In this document: positions 37,133-46,685 of the stretch, piece by piece
Layout of the letters: each line of letters begins with the position of its first letter
Numbering within the stretch: position 1 is the stretch's first letter
Source: Entoloma clypeatum
Lineage: Eukaryota > Basidiomycota > Agaricomycetes > Agaricales > Entolomataceae
Assembly: GCA_963565915.1 (NCBI GenBank)
Contig: OY751496.1
Coordinates: forward strand, 62,001-126,000
Direction: 5' to 3'
DNA length: 64,000 nt
Made by a program: the position numbers and the translations under genes
The notes under the pieces: generated by a model
Told to the model about the DNA's origin: nothing
The model's database searches: none
Seen by the model: only the letters and a program-made list of their open reading frames with translations

Positions 37133-37377
37133 TCCAGGTGGGGCCAAGACTTCACCATCAGCGCAATCCCATCGAATGTGACCTTGTGTTCCTCATCTAT
37201 ATCAGTATTCAAATTGGGAACACATGGAAGGAGTTCTAGGTGCCGCATCCTTGGCCATGCCCACGTGAAGAGGGCGATAGACTTGTTGTTATTATTATTC
37301 CTCATGATGGGATCCACGATATTGTAGTGAGATGAAAAGGCATTGCGAGGCTGGTCAACTGTTTCAATGGCTCGCAA
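37133..37377 (-). pseudogene. F-box/LRR protein fragment truncated at the inverted repeat
   Basis: The minus strand encodes WAWPRMRHLELLPCVPNL and KVTFDGIALMVKSWPHLE, a pattern typical of the C-terminal leucine-rich part of basidiomycete F-box proteins. The similarity ends at 37132, exactly where the inverted-repeat arm starts, and no F-box lies upstream. It is a gene relic. Confidence 0.55.
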
Positions 37378-37574
37378 TGTGTATGAAAGCTTGGCAAGTA
37401 TTATTCACCATTCTCATTATAGGCCTGGGACAGTGGGACAGTGGAAAAAAGGGGATATTATTATTTGACTATGGATGTCCAGGCTGCAACACGTGAACAA
37501 AGAACTATGTAAGTAGATATGCTTTGATGGTTCCTGAGCCCCCAGCCTTGTTTCCAAAATTTCTGTTGAGAGAC

Positions 37575-38032
37575 TGTTATGGATTCGCTATCCATGGCAT
37601 TGATCGCTCAGACAAGATACAAGACATAGAGGCCTTATCTGATTAATGGCCAGTTTCATCTTATCTATTGGTTTCAGGCTTACTATTCACTTTTACATCA
37701 TTCGGGCCCCGGCCTCCGCTTACTCACTACAGTATGGTCATCGTTACCATATCTAGATGGTTACTCTCACACATCCTTGACATCGTGTTACTTATTGGAC
37801 TATACTTAGATACTCTGACTCACGCCGCAGCAGTTACCATAGACACCTACTCCGGGTCCGCTTCTGGAGTCAGACCGGAACCACTCTAGAGTCATCTAGA
37901 TGACTCGACCTTCTAGTATATATAGGGTACATACATTGCATGTATTTCCCAGATCTAGCAATCACCTTGGTATCCGCCTTTGCTACTTAAGCCTCTCTGT
38001 CTAAGCATTGCATGGGTTTGTCAACCATAACA
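37575..38032. mobile_element. Solo LTR of an LTR retrotransposon, 458 bp
   Basis: Starts TGTTATGG and ends CCATAACA (TG...CA ends with an 8-bp inverted repeat) and is flanked by 5-bp direct duplications GAGAC at 37570-37574 and 38033-38037. Inside, near 37915-37935, is a TATATATAGG element consistent with an LTR promoter. No second LTR or internal domain follows, so it is most likely left by recombination between two LTRs. Confidence 0.85.
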
Positions 38033-38149
38033 GAGACTCTGTAAGGGCAAGCCCCTAGAGGATTAGAGACCTTAGCAAGGAAGTCATTCCTTCTATCCTT
38101 GTTTCTTTCTGTTCCTCGACTCTGCCCATACAATGTCAAGACAATCCTC

Positions 38150-39010
38150 CTTTTTGTTGACTGCTCTCGCAACTCCATCACCCTCCTATAACCTCCGATG
38201 CTGCTCCGATGCTGCTCCGATCTACTCCGAAATCTCTCCACCTGTTCCGACTCTCCTCCATCCACCCCCACTGGGTTCCAATGTTCCAAAGCCTTGTTCA
38301 GGATAGTTCCCTCAGATGGATTTCCATCCATCTTACCGTAAGGGCAACATCACTTTCATTGGTTTCACTAACACCAAGGTCCATCTTACCCTCCGTATTC
38401 CTATATCCTGGTACCTCCATCGGAGCTCCGCACTCCTCCGATATAGCTCCGCACTTTTCCGACGTAGCTCCACACTTCCTGCACACTTGACACTGTCGTT
38501 TCTCCATGCCCAGCGATACAGGCAATATCCCTTCCCTTCTCCTTTCTTCTCCCTTTCGCATTCTCTTTCCACCACCTCCGATGATTTCCGATGATTTCCG
38601 ATGATTCCCAACATACCTCCGACCCTCCGGTTATTGGACTTCTAGATGTGGTGCGTTTATTACTTACACTTACTATACTTTACATTTTTCTTTTCCTTTC
38701 CAAACACCTCCGACGTATCTCCGATATTCCGACGGCCTGTTCTCCGCCCTTCGGTCTTTCGACATGACCTTATTACTTCAAGTCCATGCACGGTACGATA
38801 CATCACTTATATATTTATCTCTTCAACCCCCATCTCCGACGTCCTCCAATCTGCTCCGCTTTTCGGAGCGGATATCTTATTTCAAACATTCCTACTATTT
38901 CATATATTCTCGTTGCCGTTCTGCTTCCATTTCCAATTCCCTTTTTCTATATATCTGCTTCGGTTGCAGGGGATTCCTTAGAGTTTTCTCTTTGGATCTC
39001 CCTTGCAAGG
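38150..39010. repeat. CTCCGA-rich, pyrimidine-rich tract
   Basis: The plus strand contains many copies of (C)TCCGA(T/C), for example clusters at 38197-38240, 38425-38470 and 38570-38605. Open frames on the minus strand read as Arg/Glu-rich low complexity and are not credible genes. Probably part of a degraded repeat that continues into 39015-39150. Confidence 0.5.
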
Positions 39011-39014
39011 TACG

Positions 39015-39150
39015 ATATATTGTTGTTTAGTAGTCTTTAATCTAATCTTTGGATCTCCCTTGCAAGTCGTCCGACGTCGGAGTCGCTTCGGAGCACTTTG
39101 GAGTTGTTGGATCGTAAGGTCGCCCTTACAGACTCGCTCACTGCTGACCT
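39015..39150 (+). repeat. Dispersed repeat, copy 1
   Basis: About 110-135 bp similar to the reverse complement of 61850-61973. Shared landmarks: TCTAAT...TTTGGAT, CCCTTGCAAGTC, and GAGTTGTTGGATCGTAAGGT followed by CCCTTACA. This copy keeps eight CpG sites in its core. Confidence 0.75.
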
Positions 39151-39199
39151 ACCTTTTGAGTGCAATTGTTAGAGCGAGTTGTTAGCACCCGAAGTTGAG

Positions 39200-40158
39200 C
39201 CTTCCAACAGTGGCGAAAATTCTCACCAGAGAGGTAAAGCCAAACTCAACAATCAGCCCCCAACCTCCAGTGGCATTCAAGAGTGCGTGTTCCAGTGTGG
39301 CTCCTTAATGCACTAAGGATAGATGGTGTCAGTCGAGACATGGCTACTCATACATCATAAGCTTACAGGCAAGCTCTGACAATCTCAGCCTATAGAGTGA
39401 ACAACTCACCAGTGGCAGACAACGCGAAAGGCTTGCAATTCACATCAAGTTGCAGTTGATTCCTGGACAAGATGGTGGGGATAAAGGAAACGAGGTCATG
39501 CGAGATTCCTGACAACACGCAGGTATTTATGGAAAAGTCAAACTAATGCAGCCTAATGCGGTTGTCACCAAAAGTCCATGCGATCACGAAGGACCTGTTC
39601 ATTGTTGCGACACGACGGTAATGTTCCACACACAATCATTGTTTTCATGTTCGTGCCTGGGCAAGGGTTCCTATCAGGGAATTGTGCATGCAGCAGTCAG
39701 AGCCTCAGAAGAGCAGGTCGCAGCGAGAGTCCTCAGCCCAGTCTCAACAGGAGAGTCTACAAAATGGGGAAACTGATGGATCAGGAATGTGAGTTGAGCA
39801 TTTGTGAGTTGAGGATGGCTCCCTTCAAGTTATAGAACCTGTCCACAGTGTTGCCAAGGCCAATGGTTTGATAGCTAAGTATTCCGTGAGAAGTTTATTT
39901 GAAGTTGTTGTCAGCTGGCGAAGCAAATACAAACAGCTTTCAGGCCATCTCACCCCATACTGGCAGTCCTAGACAAAGTTGTAAAAGGGTGAGACCCAGG
40001 TGTCAGCTCCAGGCGAGATTGTCGAGGGTTAATAACGCCAGCCAAGATGACGACACATTGACAATCTAATACAATCTCAACGCGAGATCACGACCAATCA
40101 CGACCAATTATCCTCCCAATACAAGATTAGTACAGGTCGTGAGAAATAGAACAGTTCG
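39200..40158. other. Intergenic, no gene recognised
   Basis: About 960 bp downstream of the F-box-type gene. Only shadow-size ORFs; nothing supportable. Confidence 0.4.
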
Positions 40159-41181
40159 TCAGCTTTTCCAGGTTTTGGTGATGTTATCGCTATCATCGCT
40201 ATCATCGTAACTACTAACCTCACTGTCGTCAAAGCTGTTCAAGTTGATAACCTTGATGGACTGCAAAGCAGCTGTATTGATAATGTTGAGCAGCTCGCCG
40301 CACTTCGCGGCTTCCCGTACCGTGAATCCCAAATGACGGAGCCAAAAAGGGGAGGCCTTGGGCCGATGTTTGATTAATTTTTTCATGTCATTATCCATCT
40401 CGAGGTTGCTTGGAGTAGCTGAGGCTAGCAGGATCTTCAACTCTTCGGTCGTAACCACATTTGGTTTGTGAAGAACCTTCAAATGAGCTAGTAGGTCGAG
40501 GATGTTGGAAAGGAGCACAAGAGAGTCGGTTGGGATATGATCATGAAACCTGACAATGTGCAGCACGGTGGTTTTCATATTGAAACCTCGGGGGTTGAAC
40601 TCATGAGCTCCTAGCGCCGGCCAAAGTTTGCTAAACATGAAGTCGACACTAGATGTTGCAGGCCCAATGACCTTCGGAAACATTGAAAAATCTGACCAGG
40701 TCATCCCAAAGTATGATTGTAACCTTGGGATTGGAAGGGCTCCGCGGGCCTCCAGGGATTCGTAAAGGGTGGGCAAGAAGATAGTGTGCTTGCTTTTGAC
40801 TCTCCAAGGTGTACATGCATCGTCCGGAAGGCAGCCAATGGTTCTGATGTGATGTGCATAGAATTGGAAACGGGTCAGATCTTCTTGTGTGAGAGTATGA
40901 GCGAGTGTCTGACGAATGAATATGAGATTATGTGGTTCACCAATGGCTAATTGTAGCTGAAGAATTACGTACCACAGTATCATAATTCCCTGTCAGGGTG
41001 TTCCATTGCAATGCATCCTTAGGCAAACAACAGATAAGTGGCGAGAGATTTGGTAATGAAGGCCAGAGCAAATCAAGGGAGGGTTCTTGGAAGCGGTGAC
41101 AGGTTGAGGCTAGATCTACCATCCTTCCGAGACATTCTGCAGGGTCTGAGTGCATATAGTTGAAAATGAGCTGGAGAATAT
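40159..41181 (-). CDS. F-box-type protein, basidiomycete family (5' end not resolved)
   Basis: Exons 41181-40973 and 40908-40159 join in phase through an intron of 64 nt and encode about 318 aa. The first begins ILQLIFNYM, the second half of an F-box-like PEILxxIF motif, and continues CHRFQEPSLDLLWPSLPNLSPLICCLP, the usual post-F-box helix of these proteins. The last exon has DLTRFQFYAHHIRTI and a poorly conserved C-terminus ending in an acidic Ser/Asp stretch (SSYDDSDDSDN). No leucine-rich repeats are obvious. Such proteins are expected to recruit substrates to SCF ubiquitin ligases. A first exon with the start codon and LP part of the motif must lie upstream of 41181 but was not found; the gene may be truncated. 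Confidence 0.7.
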
Positions 41182-41281
41182 CTAAATTTCAAGCAGTTGT
41201 GCATTGTTGCCAGAGTGTGCAACGGTGTGAACCCCGGCAAATCAACCCATGAATAACTTGAGTAAGGGCTGGTCAAAACGT

Positions 41282-42540
41282 GCTGCACGATGATGATCTA
41301 TTGGATCCTAAATTCTCTGACAGTCAAGAAGACAAGTGTGGGGCTGCCAGCTCCTTTCTTACAGGTTGTCGGGCCAATATTCAATGGAAACAAATGAGGA
41401 TCTAATACTATTATATTATTACCAACCCCATCAGGATTTTGTCATGTGCCTGGCATGACCAGATAGGTCTGATAAGTGGTTGCAACTCTGCAATGAAAAA
41501 ATAATGCATTAAAAGAGCTTATTAACTACTGCAAGCCCTTTATTCAAGAATCATTTGCTGATGCTTCACCCAGTAGAATGACAGAATATGATCTGGATAC
41601 ATTAGTATTAGAATAGATGAGATGGGATTTTAAAGCAAGATCATACAAGACCAGTCTTTCTGAGAAAAATAAAGTGTAATAATATGCTTCAAAGTATTGC
41701 ATGGAAGGATCATCAGCTGACCTGATTATATCAATATCAGAGAAGGTGATCATCTAATATGATACAATGTCAGCCTTCCTGAACATGAGAGAGGCTTACC
41801 AGTGGGCTGGAATTATTGTATCAAAGGCTCATCTGCTGACCTGGATACATCAACCTTGACAAGGGTTTATTATCAATTGTCAGCATGATATTTTCTTGTC
41901 CATCAAGATCTGTATTGCAATAGCTTATGAAATATATCTAACTATAAAGGAACACTACTTTATACTATCTAATGCATTCCTTATAAAATTTAATCTAGAT
42001 AGCTTATGAAGAAATGTGAAAAGAGTGTGTTGTTGAGCAGTAAAAATTCAAACTAAAATGTTTTGTGGCACAGTCACAACCCTGTGGGCTGAACAAAAAG
42101 CAAAAAACAGTTTGTCAGCACATTACCTGCCTAAAGGGGATTGTGTGATAAGTGTGTGATAAATTTGAGTTAATTGTGTGATCAACTAAGAGCGAGATAC
42201 ATTAGTTAAATTATCAAGTATGAGAAAATAAGCAACAAAGTCAAAACAAAGAAATACAGACTTTTTATATGTTTCTTTATAATGCTAGAGAATATTTTGT
42301 CACTCTGTGCATTGATGACAACAATAAATCAACCTTATCAACACAGATAACTGCATTATACCTCTGGTGAGGTTGGATCATATTATGCCACTCTGGCACA
42401 AGACCCAACTCTGGCAGGCCTTGCAAATTTTGCCAACGCACAGGTGGATTATGGGATTATCTTTCCATATATAAGACTGATATATATTTGAGATATTTTA
42501 CATTTTATAAGACCTTATCTAGCCTTAACCTAACCATCCC
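41282..42540. other. AT-rich, ORF-poor stretch
   Basis: About 1.25 kb with clearly higher A+T than the flanks and almost no ORFs. Degenerate internal repeats occur (AAGGxTCATCxGCTGACCTG at about 41706 and 41824). It is probably old, mutated repeat DNA. Confidence 0.5.
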
Positions 42541-42777
42541 ATTTTCCTGATGCCAAACTTCGTCCCATCCGTTGTCTCAATAAAAAGCGCGTGTAGGCAA
42601 AATTTATTTGTACGCACTGCAGGTGAATGTTGGCAGCCAGAAGTCACGGTTCAACGTTCAACTGCGAGGAAAGGGTGTAATTTGGAGTAAAGGCAACGTG
42701 AATAACTGGGAGCTGACAAACACCAGGGCAATCGCTGGGTTATTATTCCCACACTGCTAATCTTGCCTCCTCACTCA

Positions 42778-43407
42778 ATGGCCCACAACCATGGCGGGCA
42801 CTCGATGGCGGGAGATTCTCCGATGTCGTTCGCACAGGGCACCATGACCGCATACCTCCACCTCAACCCGGGCGACACTCTATGGCTGGACGGCTGGGTC
42901 CCCGGCCGGAGCAGTACCCTGTGGGGCGCCTGCATAGGCCTGGTCCTTCTCGGAATCGGTGAACGCTGGGTCGCGGCTGCTCGAGCGAGCGTTGAACGAG
43001 CGATCTCGTACGAGGAGTGCGTCTGGCCGTTTCTAGTTCCTCATTGGTTGTGCTGATTTAGATGCGGATGGTTGACAGGGGATTAACGAGAGCAAAGGAG
43101 GAGAAAGAAAAGGAACTGTCGTTGTTGGAGATGTCGGTCCTCCTGCGTGGTGCTGCGCCGTTCGTCCTGGACCATGCATGGGCTCGGGGGGCGTTGCAGA
43201 TGATACAATCCACGCTGGGTTTCCTCTTCATGTTGGCCGTCATGTCCGTCCATCTGTCCATCCCATCTCCACACTACTCATGCTGTTCGCTCGCCTAGGA
43301 CGTACCAAGTAGGCTTCATACTCTCGATCGTCCTCGGCCTTGGCGTTGGCGAAATGATGTACGGCCGCTATACTGACGCGGCATACGCTGCTGTCGGTCA
43401 TCACTAG
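42778..43407 (+). CDS. CTR-type (SLC31) high-affinity copper transporter
   Basis: Trimeric Cu(I) importer of plasma or vacuolar membrane. Exons 42778-43007, 43079-43243 and 43299-43407 join in phase to 167 aa. The N-terminus is Met/His-rich (MAHNHGGHSMAGDSPM), as expected for copper capture. TM1 is the GACIGLVLLGIGERW region. TM2 carries the diagnostic MxxxM (MLAVM) and TM3 the GxxxG packing motif (GLGVGEMMYGR). The short C-terminus ends VGHH rather than the more usual Cys/His pair. The ATG at 42778 is used because the frame just upstream has no other ATG. Confidence 0.93.
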
Positions 43408-43882
43408 TCCCTTGTATCCAACGGAGTAGCATAGCGCCGTGAAGGTTGCACAAGGTGATATCAGGGCAGATCCATTGGACTACATCGTTATGGACATTCG
43501 TACCGCTCACGAAATGCGTCCATACCCGCGATACTTCGTGATAATTGTACTCCATCCACAATCGGGTACCGCCTACTGAACTTCGACCCCCCGCGCACAC
43601 AGATACCACCAGGTAGCGTGATTGAATCCTGATCATCTTGATATTATGTGCAAATTGACTGAATACAACTTGATTTGGGCCCCCGACCTCGGCCAGCGCA
43701 AGTTTACGGGTAACTGGTATGAAGGTACAATCACCGTATGCAGGGGTCCACGAACTAAGCTACGGTTTGACGCCATTTCTGAACACTCTCCCGGTTTCGT
43801 TCCTTCTCCATCATACGTGCCCGACGCAAGTCCTTCCTTGCATCATATGCCCACAATCCAATGACCATGTCGAAAACATCAA
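43408..43882. other. Intergenic between converging genes
   Basis: 475 bp between the copper transporter stop and the HNH gene's 3' end. Nothing supportable. Confidence 0.4.
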
Positions 43883-45178
43883 CTACCTGACCGTCTCCAG
43901 CCTTCGCTTGCCTGGTCGCCGGCGTCTCACTCTGATCCGCTTCCTTAGATCGAGCCTCCTACGAACCCCCCCTAACCTCCGCGAATCCTGATTTGTCTTC
44001 TTAGGTCGAACCGTCCCCTCCTTACGAACTTTCACGGTGGCGGCGTCGTCGTTGGTGTCACTATCATCTTCACAGTCCCCGTCGCGATAGTAACATTCCT
44101 TGGCATGTTCCTCCGCAAATTTGACGAATTCACTCACTCCCCATGTCTCCATCGCAGCACAATCATATCCGACGTCGAAGAGAAAACGCGGGGGCCAGTC
44201 GTCATGATCTGCCCGCCTCGCATCCGAGTTGTGAGGTACGACAAAATCATCCTCAAATGTGAAGATCTGATACGTTAGGCGACTGTCCGCGCTTGACCGG
44301 ACAAGATCGAGAACCCATGAAGTTCGGTGTCTGGTAGCAAACCCGTTTTAAGTCGGTCACATGTAAGACCACTGCATCGAGTAGCTTACCTGCAAAAAGG
44401 CGACCTGGGGAAGCTCCGAACGGGTTACGCAGGCCTGAGTTGAGCAGGATCCCATTCCGGGTATCGTCGATACTTTGGAGGAGCCGATCGATGACTTGTT
44501 GCCTGTAACTGATCAGGTCCTTGAGATACTTCGTCTGGAATCAGCAATTCTAACGAGACAAAGGGCCCTTCCGGAACGCACATGGTCTCCCTTTGCATGT
44601 GGAACTATATGACACGCCGTATTAGTATTTGAGCTTGAACTAGTCAACACACAAACTCCATCGCGAGCGACCACATCATCTGTGAACTCAACGCAGCGGC
44701 TAGAGACGTCCGACGCGCTGGAGGTTCTGTTGTGCATCACCACTGGATCAAGCAAACGAAAGTCGTTGTCTATCATTATGTAGAGGTGAGCGAAAGGTCC
44801 CGATTCCCTAGAATATGCAAACTCACCTTGCGATATATAGTAAAAATCACCAGGTGATAATATCCCCGCCACCAGGACGATAATTCGAGACCTCTTCGCC
44901 ATCGCGTTCGCAGGAGATGTAGCTTTCCTTGCCGTATATGGTGTACCCAAGAAAACGTAGCCAGGCGAGGGGATGCAATGTGAATCGCTGGCAGGTGTCA
45001 AGGGGGATGGAGAGTGTAAGCCGATATTCACCACGGAAACGGATCCAGAGCTGAACGTCTTAAGGCCATGGTGAACTGTAGTTGTGCCAGTAAGGCAAGT
45101 CACCGGGCCGCTGAAATCTGGAACTCGAACGGAATCAAAACTATCATGGTGAGACCGACATTCAGATGTTTTGCGCAT
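43883..45178 (-). CDS. HNH_2-type nuclease-domain protein (Agaricomycete-expanded family)
   Basis: An HNH_2 (PF13391-type) protein. Translation from 45178 (MRKTSECRSH) gives a long N-terminal region with VFLGTPYTARKATSPANAMAKRSRI, then after introns the HNH core: RDGVCVLTSSSS, TACHIVPHAKGDH, then (after an intron) IDDTRNGILLNSGLRNPFG. The Cys, the CHIVPH His pair and the RNGILLN segment are the family hallmarks. Further exons encode SWVLDLVRSS, FTFEDDFVVPHNSDA and MetWGVSEFVKF-type sequence, then an acidic stretch and a very Arg-rich tail ending at 43883. The last exon border is uncertain. The family is numerous in mushrooms; its role is unknown. It is divergent from the APH-like pseudogene, with 91 bp between starts. 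Confidence 0.75.
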
Positions 45179-45269
45179 CCCCGGGCCGGACCCGGATTAC
45201 CTCTTGACCACTGGTGCATATCATTTCGTAGCCCTTCCTCCCCGTTCCTGGCGTTCAGGACATCTTTCC

Positions 45270-46191
45270 ATGGACCAGAAAGTTGCTCTCGATGCTCTCG
45301 AGGCCAACATTGTGCAGACTTGCACAAACCACGAACTCGTACACTGGAAGGACGAGGACTACCGAGCATGCGTCTCCATCGGCACGGATTACTTTGTGAA
45401 ATTTGGCAGCCCCGACACTCTATGGCCTGAACTCGAAACATCTTCGAATATGCAAGGTCTGACCCTCACCCCAATGCCCCACGCATTTCCCAGGTGGTGC
45501 ACCACTTCGGAGACAGGAGGACCAGGTATTTGGTTATGGAGTTCATCACACTCACGGCCGCCCCTATCGACCGGGCAGCACAGGCTCTCGTATGGCTCTC
45601 GAGCGTCCCACCTCCTCCCAATCATGTGATTGGTCCCTTAGGGGGCGGTCCCATCCGCCACAGATTCTTCAAAAATTACTGCTGTTCTCAAGCGTCGAGG
45701 CCCTACAACGGTACATGCGCAAGGTGCGTCCGTGCTTTTATTTTCTCGAGCATCGCTAACAAGCAATCTGGGCCAGGCGCACACGTTGCTCCCGGCCCAG
45801 TCCCAAAAGCACCTGTCTCCCGTCGAGATAAGCGGTGATCGCCTCATGTTCACCCAGCCCGACATGCACTTCGGCGTCGACCAGCACGGCAAGATCGTCC
45901 TGATGGATTTCGCGGAGATAGCGTTGTTGCCCGAAACCCTCGTCGCGTATACCATGTATTCGGAGAAACGCCTCGCCCCTGTCGCCATCGCTTTGGGCGT
46001 GTCGGGTAGTCCCAATTCCTCGATGATCGCAATCTCCTCGCTTTTGTGGATGGTGGCCAGCCCGAAACTCGGTGCGGCAACTCGTACCCGATATTGGATT
46101 TCAACTAACTTTCGTCATAGGCCTGGACGATCACGGCAATCCTAAGACCGGGGGAAAGGACGTGGGCAGCAAGTGCGGCGATAAGTTTTGA
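45270..46191 (+). pseudogene. Decayed APH/choline-kinase-like protein of a basidiomycete family
   Basis: The pieces of a common mushroom kinase-like family appear in order from the ATG at 45270: KFGSPDTLWPELE, IFEYARSDPHPNAPRISQVVHHF, YLVMEFI, HVIGPLGGGPIRHRFFKN, LLFSSVEALQRYM, then after an intron FTQPDMHF, VLMDFAEIALLPE and SSLLWMVASPKLG, and finally LDDHGNPKTGG with a stop at 46189-46191. The frame breaks between WPELE and IFEYA (about 45440) and again between FFKN and LLFSS (about 45677). In the catalytic region the usual DMHxxN has lost the two residues with the metal-binding Asn (DMHFGVD). Two frameshifts and a lost catalytic residue argue for a dead kinase. Confidence 0.75.
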
Positions 46192-46685
46192 TGTAATATG
46201 TATACCTCGATCCCAAATAATGCTCTCCATCCCCACTTCCCCTCCCAGAATCGTTCATCGCCTTACCTTCAAGTTGTATTACTTCCTCGCCTTCATAAGA
46301 TCCATCGACCTCAGTATCAGAGTTCTCTCTTGTCGCCATACTTGGTTACTAAGTGTGCGATATTGAGCATTTCTTTTTCCACGCCATAAGAAGAATGGGG
46401 CCCAAATTATGACCAACCACACCAGGTTCAACTGAGGATGTGAAGTTGACTCGGATGCAGTGCTGGCACACCTCGCCTAAGAGTTTGAAAGAAAGTTTGT
46501 GCATTATAATCCCCTCCATCTGTATTACAATGTATCGTGTGATAAAATGTTCTGAATTCAGGGGACAAGAAAATAGACTTCTTATGTTACGTGCATACTA
46601 AGGGTGCTCTTCCTGGGATCTGTCCTAGATTCGATTGCAAACGTCGAACATATTATCCCCCGGTGTCGTGTTTACCCTAGCATCC
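46192..46685. other. Intergenic
   Basis: About 490 bp; nothing supportable. Confidence 0.4.

Noticed and set aside
38298..38614. Arg/Glu-rich minus-strand ORFs in the CTCCGA tract
   Set aside because: Low-complexity translation of a repeated hexamer-like motif.
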